Of a stretch of DNA of 64,000 nucleotides, positions 42,498 to 51,230 are shown piece after piece. The DNA lies in the NCBI RefSeq assembly GCF_051859025.1, contig NZ_JBHYGL010000039.1:199971-263970 (forward strand), in the 5' to 3' direction. The stretch is from Falsiroseomonas sp051859025 (GTDB lineage: Bacteria > Pseudomonadota > Alphaproteobacteria > Acetobacterales > Acetobacteraceae). Position 1 is the stretch's first letter; each line of letters starts with the position of its first letter. The notes below the pieces were generated by a model. The model searched no databases. It saw nothing but the letters and a program-made list of their open reading frames with translations, and was not told the origin of the DNA. The position numbers were made by a program, and so were the translations under genes.

Positions 42498-43190
42498 TCA
42501 CGCCTTCAGCACATGCTCCGTGGTGTAGAGCCGCGTGGCACGTTCGAGGAAATGGCCGACATCGTGGATGATGGCCTGCCGCCCCGCCTCGCTGTCGAAC
42601 CACTGCGCCGCCATGACCTCGGCGGAGGGGAAGTGCAGTTCCGCCACGCCCCCGAAGCGCGGCACCGGCAATTCATCCGGCGCGATCGCCTCCACCCAGT
42701 CCCGCACATAGCGCCCCATCCCGACATGGACGCGCAGCGCCAGCGGGGCGTGATGCGTCCAGAGCCGGCGCGCCGTGGCCGGTGGCAGGTCCGCGTGGAA
42801 GCACATCAGCGCCAGGAACTTCACCCCCGGCGCCCGCGCCCCCGCCGGGCGCGCCAACTGGTCCTTCTCCACCGTCTCCGCCACCCGGATGGAGGCCTGG
42901 GGCAGCCCCGCCACGCGCGGCGCCAGCCAGCCCAGCGCCTCCTCCAGCGCCGCGCTTTCTCCCCAGGCGTCGATCACCGCATCGAAGGCGGGCTCGGCGG
43001 GCGCCGGCACCTCCCCCGGCCGCTGCCAGGGCGGCACGGCCGGCGTCGCATCCACCAGGCAGGCGGACAGCGCGGAGAGCCCCGGCACCGCCGCCACCAC
43101 CCCGGGCGCCAGCCCCGCCAGCACCTCCGTCCGGAAGGAAGCGCGATCCGCGCCCGCGGGCGCCGCCAGGAAGACCCGATGCTTGCCCAT
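42498..43190 (-). CDS. EthD-domain-like protein
   Basis: The 230-aa protein resembles EthD/dimeric alpha-beta barrel proteins. The C-terminal half (KFLALMCFHADLPPATARRLWTHHAPLALRVHVGMGRYVRDWVEA, then FGGVAELHFPSAEVMAAQWF) follows the EthD pattern, and the first half may be a second, degenerate copy. EthD proteins are accessory factors or small enzymes in degradative pathways. The ATG at 43190 overlaps the stop of the upstream M20 gene (TGATG), so the two are co-translated. Confidence 0.7.
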   Translation of the reverse strand: MGKHRVFLAAPAGADRASFRTEVLAGLAPGVVAAVPGLSALSACLVDATPAVPPWQRPGEVPAPAEPAFDAVIDAWGESAALEEALGWLAPRVAGLPQASIRVAETVEKDQLARPAGARAPGVKFLALMCFHADLPPATARRLWTHHAPLALRVHVGMGRYVRDWVEAIAPDELPVPRFGGVAELHFPSAEVMAAQWFDSEAGRQAIIHDVGHFLERATRLYTTEHVLKA

Positions 43191-44464
43191 CACCGTACCC
43201 CGCACCAATCCGCGATGAAGGCCGCGATGGTCAGCGTGCAGGTCTTGAGGTCCACCAGCGAGGTCCGCTCATCGAAGCCATGCGCGCCCTCCCCCCTCGG
43301 CCCGTAGCAGAGCCCCGGCACGCCCATGTACAGCCCGTAGTAGCGCGCATCATTCACCGCCGTGCTGCGCCGTTCCGGCATCGCGCCGCCATGCACGGCC
43401 TGGTGCGCGGCCGCCAGCACGGCCTCGGCCTCCGACCCCGGTTCCAGCACATAGGGATCGGTCTGGAAGCCGTGCCAGGTGATCTCGGGCGGGTTGTTGG
43501 CCAGGAAGGAATCGCCCTTCGCGGCCTCCCGCACCACCGCCTCCACCCCCGCCATCGCTTCCTGCGGCGTGGTGCCGGGCAGCAGGCCGATGCGGCAATC
43601 GACCTCGCACCAGGATGGCGTCGATGAAGCCCAGTCACCGCCCCGGATGATGCCGGGATTGAACTTGATGGGGTCCGTCGCGCCGTACCAGGGATCGTCC
43701 CGCCCCGCCTGGTTCAGCACCTTGGTGTGAGCGTACAGCGCGTTGATCAGCGCATAGGCGGACATGATGGCGTTGGTGCCGTCCTGCGCCACCATCACAT
43801 GCACCGGCACGCCGCGGACCTTGAGGCGGAACCAGATCGTGCCCGTCTGGCTGCGGGTGATGGCATGGCCCGTGGGCTCCGGCACCAAAGCGGCCTCCGC
43901 CCGGTAGCCGCGCAGCAGGGTCGCCAGCGCGCCATTGCCGGTGCTCTCCTCCTCCGTCACGGTCTGGAGGTAGACGTCGGCGGCCGGTTCCAGCCCCGCC
44001 GCGCGGATCGCATCCATGGCGAAGATCATGGCGGCGACACCCGCCTTCATGTCATGCCCGCCGCGACCATAGAGCCAGCCATCCCGGATCACCGCGGCAT
44101 AGGGCGGGTGCGTCCACATCGCGTGCGGGCCTTCCGGTACCACGTCGATATGCCCCTGCAGGATCAGGCTGCGGCCCGTTGGATTCGCGGCGCGATGCGT
44201 CGCCACCACCTGCACGCTGCGCGCGGGGTCAGCATCCACCATCGGCGCGGCCTTGGGGTGCCCATCCAGCGGCACATCCGCCAGGGTGAAGCGATCCATC
44301 GCATAACCGCGCGCGGCCAGTTCGCGATGCACCCAATCCTGCAGCGGCGCCTCCGCCCCCCGCAGCGAGGGAAACCGCACGAGGTCCTGGAGGAAGGCCA
44401 CTTCCCGGTCGAACCCCGCCTCCACGGCGGCGCGGAGACGGTCGAGGATCGCGGGGTCGGGCAT
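43190..44464 (-). CDS. M20-family metallo-deacylase/peptidase (ArgE/DapE-like)
   Basis: The 424-aa hydrolase has the di-zinc motifs LQGHIDVVPEG (His, Asp), YGRGGHDMKAGVAAM (bridging Asp), TEEESTGNG (catalytic and ligand Glu), PEPTG, and the C-terminal ligand GAHGFDERTSL. The lid domain includes KVRGVPVHVMV. The family removes acyl groups from amino-acid derivatives such as acetylornithine, succinyl-DAP or formylaminopyrimidines. The substrate here is not fixed. Length is typical. It is the first gene of a pair with the EthD-like gene. Confidence 0.9.
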   Translation of the reverse strand: MPDPAILDRLRAAVEAGFDREVAFLQDLVRFPSLRGAEAPLQDWVHRELAARGYAMDRFTLADVPLDGHPKAAPMVDADPARSVQVVATHRAANPTGRSLILQGHIDVVPEGPHAMWTHPPYAAVIRDGWLYGRGGHDMKAGVAAMIFAMDAIRAAGLEPAADVYLQTVTEEESTGNGALATLLRGYRAEAALVPEPTGHAITRSQTGTIWFRLKVRGVPVHVMVAQDGTNAIMSAYALINALYAHTKVLNQAGRDDPWYGATDPIKFNPGIIRGGDWASSTPSWCEVDCRIGLLPGTTPQEAMAGVEAVVREAAKGDSFLANNPPEITWHGFQTDPYVLEPGSEAEAVLAAAHQAVHGGAMPERRSTAVNDARYYGLYMGVPGLCYGPRGEGAHGFDERTSLVDLKTCTLTIAAFIADWCGVR

Positions 44465-44522
44465 GCGGTGTGACCTTGGGCCGTTATCCCCGCATGGAAC
44501 ACGACCAGGCCCCGAATGCGAA

Positions 44523-44548
44523 GGGCCGGCGGATCACGCCGCCGGCCC
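44523..44548 (-). terminator. Terminator hairpin after the proximal AapJ-like gene
   Basis: On the minus strand GGGCCGGCGG and CCGCCGGCCC form a perfect 10-bp stem followed by TTCGCATT. It lies 43 bp past the gene's stop. The T content is modest. Confidence 0.6.
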
Positions 44549-44590
44549 CATCGTCACGCCGGCCCTGTTGTCACGCCTATCGCGCGCGGA

Positions 44591-45619
44591 TCACCGCATC
44601 GGGGGCGCGTATTGCAGCCCGCCCCGCGTCCAGAGGTTGTTGATCCCCCGCTGCGTGCCGAGCGGCGTGACATGCCGGTCCCACACCTCGCCGAAATTGC
44701 CGACGCTGCGCACCACGCGCGCCGCCCAGTCATTCTCCAGCCCCATCATCCGGCCGAGGTCGCCGGTGCGCCCCATGAAGCGCTGGATGTCGGGGTTGGT
44801 GCTGGTGGCGAAGCTGTCGACATTGGCCTGGGTGATGCCGAATTCCTCCGCCGTCACCAGCGCGAAATGCGTCCAGCGCACGATATCGAACCAGCGGAAA
44901 TCGCCCTTCCGCACCACCGGCCCCAGCGGTTCCTTGGAGATCACTTCAGGCAGCAGGATGAACTCCCCGGCCTGCGCCCCCTGCCCGGCGCGGAAGGCCG
45001 CGAGGGTCGAGGTATCCGAGGAATAGGCATCGCAGCGCCCCGCGACGAAGGAGGAGCGGATCTCCTCGATATTGTCGAACAGCACGGGCTGCAGCCGCAT
45101 CCGGTTGGCGCGGAAGTAATCCGCCACGTTCAGCTCCGTGGTCGATCCCGCCTGGAGGCAGACGCTCGCCCCATCCAGCTGCGCGGCGGAGGTGACGCCC
45201 AGGCTCCGGCGCACCATGAAGCCGTTGCCGTCGTAGTAGTTGACGCCGGCGAAGACCAGGCCGAGCTGCGCTTCCCGCGACAGCGTCCAGGTCGTGGCGC
45301 GCACCAGCAGGTCGATCTCCCCGGCCTGCAACGCCGTGAAGCGCTGCTGCGCGGATAGCGGCACGAAGCGGACCTTCTCCGCATCGCCCAGCACCGCGGC
45401 CGCGACCGCGCGGCAGTAATCGGCATCGAGGCCCCGGAACACGCCGCGGCTGTCGGGCGACGCGAAGCCGATGGTGTTCGGCGTCACGCCGCAGGCCACC
45501 TGGCCGCGGGCGCGGATGGCGGCGACGGTATCGGCCGGCGCGGCGGGTGCCTGCGCCAGGGCCGGCAGCGCGGAAGCCAGCAGCGCCACCGCGCCGGCAA
45601 GAAGTCGCTTCATGCTCAT
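44591..45619 (-). CDS. Amino-acid ABC transporter substrate-binding protein (family 3, AapJ-like)
   Basis: The 342-aa periplasmic protein has a Sec signal (KRLLAGAVALLASALPALAQA). It carries the AapJ-type SBP_bac_3 pattern: VAAIRARGQVACGVTPNTIGFASPDSRG, FRGLDADYCRAVAAAVLGDA, STTELNVADYFR, GRCDAYSSDTS and DFRWFDIVRWTHFAL. AapJ binds a broad range of L-amino acids. No AapQMP genes are adjacent. It is a tandem paralog of 45707-46741, separated from it by a terminator, so each copy is probably separately expressed. Confidence 0.92.
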   Translation of the reverse strand: MSMKRLLAGAVALLASALPALAQAPAAPADTVAAIRARGQVACGVTPNTIGFASPDSRGVFRGLDADYCRAVAAAVLGDAEKVRFVPLSAQQRFTALQAGEIDLLVRATTWTLSREAQLGLVFAGVNYYDGNGFMVRRSLGVTSAAQLDGASVCLQAGSTTELNVADYFRANRMRLQPVLFDNIEEIRSSFVAGRCDAYSSDTSTLAAFRAGQGAQAGEFILLPEVISKEPLGPVVRKGDFRWFDIVRWTHFALVTAEEFGITQANVDSFATSTNPDIQRFMGRTGDLGRMMGLENDWAARVVRSVGNFGEVWDRHVTPLGTQRGINNLWTRGGLQYAPPMR

Positions 45620-45628
45620 GATCCCCGA

Positions 45629-45662
45629 ATGAAGAAGGGGGCGGCGGTCACCCGCCGCCCCC
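45629..45662 (-). terminator. Rho-independent terminator between the two AapJ-like genes
   Basis: On the minus strand GGGGGCGGCGG and CCGCCGCCCCC form an 11-bp perfect stem with a 4-base loop, then TTCTTCATT. It lies 45 bp after the stop of the 45707-46741 gene. Confidence 0.75.
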
Positions 45663-45706
45663 GGAAGCCCATGGATGGCAGGCCAGAGCCTACCCCCCGC
45701 CGCTGC

Positions 45707-46741
45707 TCAGCGCATCGGCGGCGCGTATTGCAGGCCACCGCGCGTCCAGAGGTTGTTGATGCCGCGCGGGAAGCCGATCGGCGTCATGTTGCGCTCCCAC
45801 ACCTCGCCGTAATTGCCGACCGCGCGGATGATCTTCACCGCCCAGTCATTCTCCAGCCCCAGCATCCGGCCGAGGTCGCCGGTGCGGCCCATGAAGCGCT
45901 GGATGTCGGGGTTGTTGCTGTTCGCGAAGGTGTCGATATTCGCCTGGGTGATGCCGAATTCCTCCGCCGTCACCATCGCGAAGTGCGTCCAGCGCACGAT
46001 GTCGAAGAAGCGGAAATCGCCCTTCCGCACCACCGGCCCCAGCGGTTCCTTGCTGATGATCTCCGGCAGCAGCAGGTAGCGGTTCGCATTCGCCCCCTGG
46101 CTAGCCGCGAAGGATGCCAGCGACGACGCGTCGTTCGTGTAGGCGTCGCAGCGGCGGGAGATGAAGGCGTTGCGGATTTCCTCGATGCTCTCGATCACCA
46201 CCGGCGTGAAGCGCAGGCGGTTGGAGCGGAAGAAGTCCGCCATGTTCAGCTCGGTCGTCGTGCCGGGCTGCACGCAGACCGTCGCGCCATCCAGCTGGCG
46301 GGCGGAGGTCACGCCCGCGTCGCGGTGCACCATGAAGCCCTGGCCGTCATAGACGTTGATAGCGGCGAATTCGAAGCCCAGCGAGGCTTCGCGCGCCAGC
46401 GTCCAGGTGGTGCTGCGCACCAGCAGGTCGATCTCACCGGATTGCAGCATGGTGAAGCGCTGCTGGGTGGAGGAGGGGATGACGCGGATGCGGTTGCCAT
46501 CGCCCAGGATCGCGGCCGCGACGGCGCGGCAGTAATCCACATCGATACCGCGCCAATTGCCCTGGCTGTCCGGCAGCGAGAAGCCGACGGTGGACGGCGC
46601 GTGGGAGCAGACAAGCTGCCCGCGGGCGCGGATCGCGGCGACCGTGTCGGCCGAGGCCGCCGGCTGCGCCATGGCAGGGGCAACGGTCAGCGCACCCAGC
46701 ATCGCGGCGCCAAGGGCGGCGCCCATCTTCGTGATGTTCAT
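45707..46741 (-). CDS. Amino-acid ABC transporter substrate-binding protein (family 3, AapJ-like)
   Basis: This 344-aa paralog of the preceding gene has the same landmarks: VAAIRARGQLVCSHAPSTVGFSLPDSQG, WRGIDVDYCRAVAAAILGDG, TTTELNMADFFRSN, RRCDAYTNDAS, and the shared C-terminus ending QYAPPMR. The signal peptide ends around AMAQP. It is an orphan receptor, most likely for amino acids. Both copies contain the extended RFMGRTGDLGRMLGLENDW region typical of AapJ, and both are the usual length. Confidence 0.92.
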   Translation of the reverse strand: MNITKMGAALGAAMLGALTVAPAMAQPAASADTVAAIRARGQLVCSHAPSTVGFSLPDSQGNWRGIDVDYCRAVAAAILGDGNRIRVIPSSTQQRFTMLQSGEIDLLVRSTTWTLAREASLGFEFAAINVYDGQGFMVHRDAGVTSARQLDGATVCVQPGTTTELNMADFFRSNRLRFTPVVIESIEEIRNAFISRRCDAYTNDASSLASFAASQGANANRYLLLPEIISKEPLGPVVRKGDFRFFDIVRWTHFAMVTAEEFGITQANIDTFANSNNPDIQRFMGRTGDLGRMLGLENDWAVKIIRAVGNYGEVWERNMTPIGFPRGINNLWTRGGLQYAPPMR

Positions 46742-46882
46742 TCGTGAAGTTCTCCCAAGAACCCTGTCGTGGAACGCCGGTCGGCACCGGCGGTCAACTC
46801 AGTGTCATTGGGCCTTGCGCGGCGGGCAAGGGCCTGATGCGCCCTTTCTGCCCGCCCGCGGCGCGACTGCCCCGAAAAGGGG

Positions 46883-47242
46883 CTACGCCAGCGCCATGCG
46901 ATAGGCATCGGCGGAGAACCCCACCAGCACCCGATCCCCCACCACCAACACCGGCCGCTTGATGACGGAAGGCTGCGCCAGCATCAGCGCGATGGCGCGC
47001 GGCTGGTCGATCCCGTCCCGCTCCGCCTCCGGCAGCTTGCGGAAGGTGGTGCCGGCGCGGTTCAGAAGCGCCTCCCACCCCGCCTTCGCCGCCCAGCCCT
47101 CGACCTCCTCCCGCCGCGGCGGGTCCGCCTTGTAGTCGCGGAAACGGTGCGCGATCCCGGCTTCCTCCAGCCAGGCGCGCGCCTTCTTCATCGTGTCGCA
47201 GTTCCTGATGCCGTGGATGGTGACGGCGGGGGAATCGGTCAT
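46883..47242 (-). CDS. ArsC/Spx-family (YffB-like) thioredoxin-fold protein
   Basis: The 119-aa protein has the single-cysteine motif IRNCDTMKKARAWL at the active-site position, then FRDYKADPPRREEVEGW, and the C-terminal MLAQPSVIKRPVLVVGDRVLVGF, which matches YffB/ArsC-related proteins rather than true arsenate reductases. The biochemical role is uncertain (a glutathione-dependent reductase has been proposed for YffB). No arsenic genes are adjacent. The start MTDSPAVTIHG at 47242 follows 11 bp after the DUF2269 gene. Confidence 0.87.
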   Translation of the reverse strand: MTDSPAVTIHGIRNCDTMKKARAWLEEAGIAHRFRDYKADPPRREEVEGWAAKAGWEALLNRAGTTFRKLPEAERDGIDQPRAIALMLAQPSVIKRPVLVVGDRVLVGFSADAYRMALA

Positions 47243-47253
47243 GCTGGGTCTCC

Positions 47254-47724
47254 TCAGAAACCGGGCTTTGCCACCATCAGCACGATGATGCCCAGCACCG
47301 CCGCGAAGGCCGGGAAGCCGCAGGCGAACCAGGCGCGGAACAGCCGGTGGTATTCGGGGGCCAACGCCATGCCCGAAGCCACCGCATCCCGCGCCAGGTT
47401 GCGCATCCGCCACTGCATCCAGACCACCGGCAGCCAGAACAGGCCGGTCAGCACATACAGCGCGATGCTGGCCAGCAGCCAGGGATCGGCCAGGGAATGC
47501 CCCGCCATCCAGGCCAGCGCCACGCCCGTCACGGGCTGCGCCACCACCGCCGTCGCCGTGAAGATCGTATCCGCCACCACGACGACGCCAGCGGTATGCG
47601 CGATGATGCGCGGATCGCCCGCGCGATGCGCCATCAGCATGAAGAAGGCGATCCCCGCCCCCGTGCCCATCAGCACCGCGGCGCCGATCACGTGCAGGAT
47701 CTTCACGGCCAGGAACAGGCTCAT
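47254..47724 (-). CDS. DUF2269 family membrane protein
   Basis: The 156-aa protein has four hydrophobic helices (LAVKILHVIGAAVLMGTGAGIAFFM, then about 50-75, 83-105 and 130-152) and matches the DUF2269 pattern with the N-terminal KILHVIGA. Function unknown. Its ATG (47724) overlaps the stop of the upstream oxidoreductase fusion (ATGA), and proteins of this kind are often encoded next to DoxX-like membrane domains, so they may work together. Confidence 0.85.
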   Translation of the reverse strand: MSLFLAVKILHVIGAAVLMGTGAGIAFFMLMAHRAGDPRIIAHTAGVVVVADTIFTATAVVAQPVTGVALAWMAGHSLADPWLLASIALYVLTGLFWLPVVWMQWRMRNLARDAVASGMALAPEYHRLFRAWFACGFPAFAAVLGIIVLMVAKPGF

Positions 47725-49007
47725 CGGTCGTCCAGCAGCGCCAGGCCGACCACCGCCAGAACCGCCGCCGGCAGCGTCTTCACCAGCACGCCCAACGGGT
47801 CCAGCCACAAATCCGGCCGCCACAGCGTCGCCCCGGCCAGGTAGGCCCCTGTCACCGCCATCATCCCCCAGAAGGCGATCCGCACGCTGCGCCGGTGCAT
47901 CGCCATCAGGCCGAGCGCGATGTCGGCCAGGCTGCCGCCCAGCACCGCCGCCCAGGCCGCCCCCGGCGTGAACCCCGCCACCGCCAGCACGGCGGCAGCC
48001 TCCGCCGGCCGCAGCAGCCCGACCAGGCCGGAGACCAGCCAGAACAGCGCCAGCACCCCGATCACCGCGGGCTTCAACAGGTACAGCCGGGCGAACCAGG
48101 CCTCCTGCACCCCCGCGGGATGCGCCGCCAGCCACGCCTCCAGCCCCCGCACCGGGCGCCCCAGCAGCGCCACCGCCGCGGCCCCGTCGCCCCGCACCCC
48201 CGCTTCCAGCTGCGCGAGGGAGGTCGATCGCATCGGGCTCCGCCATCCGAGCCAGGCGAGCCCATCCGCCAGCCGCGCGCCCATCGCCGCCACCACGCCC
48301 GGCACCGCCACCACCGGCGCCGGCGCCAGGCCGAGCCAGCCGCGCAGCCCCGCCAGGATTTCCGCCAATGTCGTCGGCGCCGGGGCCACCAGGTCGATGG
48401 CGACTCGGGAAGGCGCCCCCGGCCTCAGCGCCGCGATCACCGCCGCCGCGATGTCATCCGCCCCCACCACCTGCACCACGCGCCCGGGATGCAGCGCCGG
48501 CACCAGCAGCGGGAAGGCCGCCAGCGCCCGCAGCAGCGCCGATCCGCCATAGGCCACCGGCGCCAGCACCAGCCCCGGCCGCAGCACCAGCCAGTCCAGC
48601 CGCGACTCCGCCAGCAGCACCTCCGCCTGCCGCTTGGTGGCGCCGAAGGCCCCGGGGCTTTCTCCCACCCCCGCCGCGGAGACCTGCACCAATCGCCGCA
48701 CCCCGGCGCCCTCGCAGGCCGAGACCAGCCGCGCCAGCCCCGCCACATGCACCCCCGCCAGGCTGTCCGCCGGCCCGTCCTGCAACGCGCCGGCGCAATT
48801 CACCACCGCCGTCACGCCTTGCAGCACGGGCGTCCAATCCGCGCCGGGATCGGCCATGTCGATCCGGTGCCACCGCACCGCGGGCTGCCTTCGCGCGGCC
48901 TGCGTCACGCCGCGCCCCGCGCCCGCCACGCCATGCCCCGCCGCCAGCAGCGCCGCGACGATGGCGCCACCGATCAGCCCGTGCCCCCCGATGACAAGGA
49001 CCGTCAC
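47721..49007 (-). CDS. SDR/NAD(P)-binding epimerase-like protein fused to a DoxX-like membrane domain
   Basis: The 428-aa protein has an extended-SDR N-terminal domain (VLVIGGHGLIGGAIVAALLAAGH, residues 3-25; VNCAGALQDGP; FGATKRQAEVLL; LRPGLVLAP) to about residue 270. A C-terminal membrane domain of about four helices follows (LKPAVIGVLALFWLVSGLVGLL onward). It uses a GTG start (49007) overlapping the stop of the upstream gene (GTGA). The NAD(P)H domain might act on a membrane-associated substrate such as a quinone; this is not established. Confidence 0.85.
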   Translation of the reverse strand: MTVLVIGGHGLIGGAIVAALLAAGHGVAGAGRGVTQAARRQPAVRWHRIDMADPGADWTPVLQGVTAVVNCAGALQDGPADSLAGVHVAGLARLVSACEGAGVRRLVQVSAAGVGESPGAFGATKRQAEVLLAESRLDWLVLRPGLVLAPVAYGGSALLRALAAFPLLVPALHPGRVVQVVGADDIAAAVIAALRPGAPSRVAIDLVAPAPTTLAEILAGLRGWLGLAPAPVVAVPGVVAAMGARLADGLAWLGWRSPMRSTSLAQLEAGVRGDGAAAVALLGRPVRGLEAWLAAHPAGVQEAWFARLYLLKPAVIGVLALFWLVSGLVGLLRPAEAAAVLAVAGFTPGAAWAAVLGGSLADIALGLMAMHRRSVRIAFWGMMAVTGAYLAGATLWRPDLWLDPLGVLVKTLPAAVLAVVGLALLDDR

Positions 49008-50008
49008 GGCACGCCACAGGGAAAGGAAAGGCTCTGCAGCACCGCATCCAGCGCGGAGAGCCGGGGGTTCAGCGCCGCCGGGTCCGCCGCGATGCGCGCC
49101 CGCAGCGCGGCCTCATAGCCGGGGTTGGTGCCGTCCTGCGCCTCCGCCGGGTCGCCCCTTCCGGGGCTGGGCCGGGTATCCGCCAGGGCGGTCGCGAAAT
49201 ACCGGCCATCCCGGCTCAGGCCCAGCGCCACATAGGCCAGCCGGTCGAAGGGCCAGGCGCTTTCCTGGGTATGGAAGGCGACATAGCGCAGCCAGTCCAT
49301 GCAGGGCCCGCGCCGCCGTTCCGCCTGCGCGGCGAAGGCGACACTGGCATTGCCCTGCGGGAACAGCGGCAGGTCGGTGCGGGCCTCGATCGGCGCCGCG
49401 CCCCGCAGCAGCGCCGCCACCACCGGCACCGGGTCCGCCGGCCACAATTCCATCTGCCGCATCGCGTCGCGGCGATAGAGGTGCAGCGTGAACCCCTCCC
49501 CCACCGCTACCGCCAGCCGCGCCGGCCAGCCGGAGGGCGGGGGCACGTCGTCATAGCGCGGATCCATCGGTTCCGCCGTGATGGCCGGCGTGGCCCGCAG
49601 CGGCCTTCCATCCACCCGCACATCGGATGGCGAGAGCCCCGGATCCACCATCGGATGCCCCGCCGGGTAGCGGGACAGCGAGAGCGAGTGGAAATCCCGC
49701 ACCCCCAGCCGATAGTCGCCCGCCTGCGCCGCGCGCATTACCACCCGCCCATGGTCGCGCGCCGCGAAGCCGCCGGGGCCCGAGACCTCGATCGCCGGTT
49801 CCGTCGCCGCGCCCTTCACCTGCGCGGCCGGCGCCGTGATCGCCAGCCAATCCCCCGCCGCCAGCGTCACGGCGTAGGACCGCGTGACCGCCGCCTCCGC
49901 CGAGGGCGCGGCGTAGAAGCGCAGCGTATGCCCGGGCGCCAGGCCCAGCGCCTCCTGCGCCCGGACGGGCAGCGCGACCAGCAGCAGGCAGGCGAGGATG
50001 TGGCGCAT
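49004..50008 (-). CDS. Secreted protein of unknown function
   Basis: The 334-aa product has a Sec signal peptide (RHILACLLLVALPVRAQ). The first half looks like a beta-sandwich (HTLRFYAAPSAEAAVTRSYAVTLAAGDWLAITAP, GDYRLGVRDFHSL). The second half (LPLFPQGNASVAFAAQAERRRGPCMDWLRYVAFHTQESAWPFDRLAYVALGLSRDGRYFATALADT) suggests a domain sensing or binding something in the periplasm. No family is recognised. It is coupled by GTGA to the oxidoreductase fusion and lies 10 bp after tag, in the same minus-strand block. Confidence 0.75.
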   Translation of the reverse strand: MRHILACLLLVALPVRAQEALGLAPGHTLRFYAAPSAEAAVTRSYAVTLAAGDWLAITAPAAQVKGAATEPAIEVSGPGGFAARDHGRVVMRAAQAGDYRLGVRDFHSLSLSRYPAGHPMVDPGLSPSDVRVDGRPLRATPAITAEPMDPRYDDVPPPSGWPARLAVAVGEGFTLHLYRRDAMRQMELWPADPVPVVAALLRGAAPIEARTDLPLFPQGNASVAFAAQAERRRGPCMDWLRYVAFHTQESAWPFDRLAYVALGLSRDGRYFATALADTRPSPGRGDPAEAQDGTNPGYEAALRARIAADPAALNPRLSALDAVLQSLSFPCGVP

Positions 50009-50018
50009 GGCGCCAGGA

Positions 50019-50573
50019 TCAGCCGGTACGGTGCCGGAAGCAATCGGGATGATGGTCATCCACCATCCCCACCGCCTGCATCCAGGCATGGACGATGGTG
50101 GGGCCGACGAATTTGAACCCCCGCTTCTTGAGTGCCTTCGATACCGCCTCCGCCAGCGGCGTGGTGGTGGATACGCCATCGCCCCGGATGGTGCCGCCGC
50201 CCGTGAAGGACCAGCACCACTGGGCAAAATCCTCGCCCGCCGCCAGCATGGCGTTGAACACCCGCGCGCCGCCGATCGTCGCCTCGATCTTGGCGCGGGA
50301 CCGCACGATGCCGGGGTCCGCCAGCAGGCGCAGGATGTCGGCTTCCCCGAAGGCCGCGACGCGGACGGGATCGAACCCCGCGAAGCCCGCGCGGAAGGCC
50401 TCCCGCTTGCGCAGGATCACCTGCCAGGACAGGCCGGCCTGGAACCCCTCCAGCATCAGCGTCTCCCACAAGGCGCGGGAATCGCGGACCGGCACGCCCC
50501 ATTCGGTGTCGTGGTACTGCGCCATCATGGGGTCGGAGGCGGCCCAGCGGCAGCGCGGCAGGGTCAAATCCAT
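50019..50573 (-). CDS. tag: DNA-3-methyladenine glycosylase I
   Basis: The 184-aa enzyme removes 3-methyladenine from alkylated DNA. It has the zinc ligands of Tag: Cys in PRCRWA near the N-terminus, His in YHDTEWG, and the C-terminal HHPDCF pair. Also visible are LWETLMLEGFQAGLSW, the catalytic-pocket Glu region, and FVGPTIVHAWMQAVGMVDDH. Length is normal (E. coli 187 aa). It sits between RidA and the secreted unknown on one strand. Confidence 0.93.
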   Translation of the reverse strand: MDLTLPRCRWAASDPMMAQYHDTEWGVPVRDSRALWETLMLEGFQAGLSWQVILRKREAFRAGFAGFDPVRVAAFGEADILRLLADPGIVRSRAKIEATIGGARVFNAMLAAGEDFAQWCWSFTGGGTIRGDGVSTTTPLAEAVSKALKKRGFKFVGPTIVHAWMQAVGMVDDHHPDCFRHRTG

Positions 50574-50595
50574 GGTTCGGCCTGTGCGTCGGCGA

Positions 50596-50973
50596 TCAGG
50601 CCGGCAGGGCGGCGGTGATGATGATCTCGATCAGATCGCCCTCCGGCATCCGCGATTCCACGAAGGACCGCACCGGCCCCTGGCCGTCCGGCATCCAGGC
50701 AGCCCAGACCTCGTCGAAGGCCGGCTTGTTGTCATGGTCCGTCACCACGACCTCTGCCTTCACGATCCGGGTCCGATCCACCCCCGCATCGGCCAGGTAG
50801 CCATCCAGCACCGCCAGCGTGCCGCGCGTCTGCGCCCTGATGTCCTGCGTGCGGTCCGGGGAAACGGCGACCGCCCAGAGGAACCCGCCCCCACCCGGCA
50901 GCCGATAGACCGAGACCGCGGATTTGCTGGGCAGTTTCCGGCTCGGGATGCGGTAGATGTCGGGGTTGGTCAT
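50596..50973 (-). CDS. Rid-family (RidA/YjgF-like) protein
   Basis: The 125-aa protein has the Rid trimer pattern: SAVSVYRLPGGGGFLWAVAVSPDRTQDIRAQTRGTLAVLDGYLADAGVDRTRIVKAEVVVTD, and the C-terminal RSFVESRMPEGDLIEIIITAAL. In place of the RidA arginine (R105) motif it shows ESRMPEGDLIEI, so imine-deaminase activity is plausible for one of the Rid subfamilies but not proved. The start MTNPDIYRI at 50973 fits the family N-terminus. It is the first gene of the minus-strand block that includes tag. Confidence 0.85.
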   Translation of the reverse strand: MTNPDIYRIPSRKLPSKSAVSVYRLPGGGGFLWAVAVSPDRTQDIRAQTRGTLAVLDGYLADAGVDRTRIVKAEVVVTDHDNKPAFDEVWAAWMPDGQGPVRSFVESRMPEGDLIEIIITAALPA

Positions 50974-51230
50974 GGGCCGTCTCCGCCGCGTCGGCCCCCA
51001 TGGCCCGCGGTCGCCGCGCCATGGAGCACCCGCCAGAAGCCGGCGCATAGCCAACCCCAGCGCGGCGGCGGGCCGGCGCGCATGAACATTTCTCCATCTT
51101 GAAACCGGGGCGGCGGCGATCCATCTGCCGCCTGCTGGGGGTCCGGGCCCCTCTGGCGGCGATGGCGCCGTCATGTCGGACACCTTCCATCTGAAGGCCG
51201 CAACACGCGGCCTGCACCTGGGAGATGCCG

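Noticed and set aside
46883..47242. True arsenate reductase
   Set aside because: It lacks the ArsC arginine/cysteine context and any arsenic genes; it fits the YffB-like group better.
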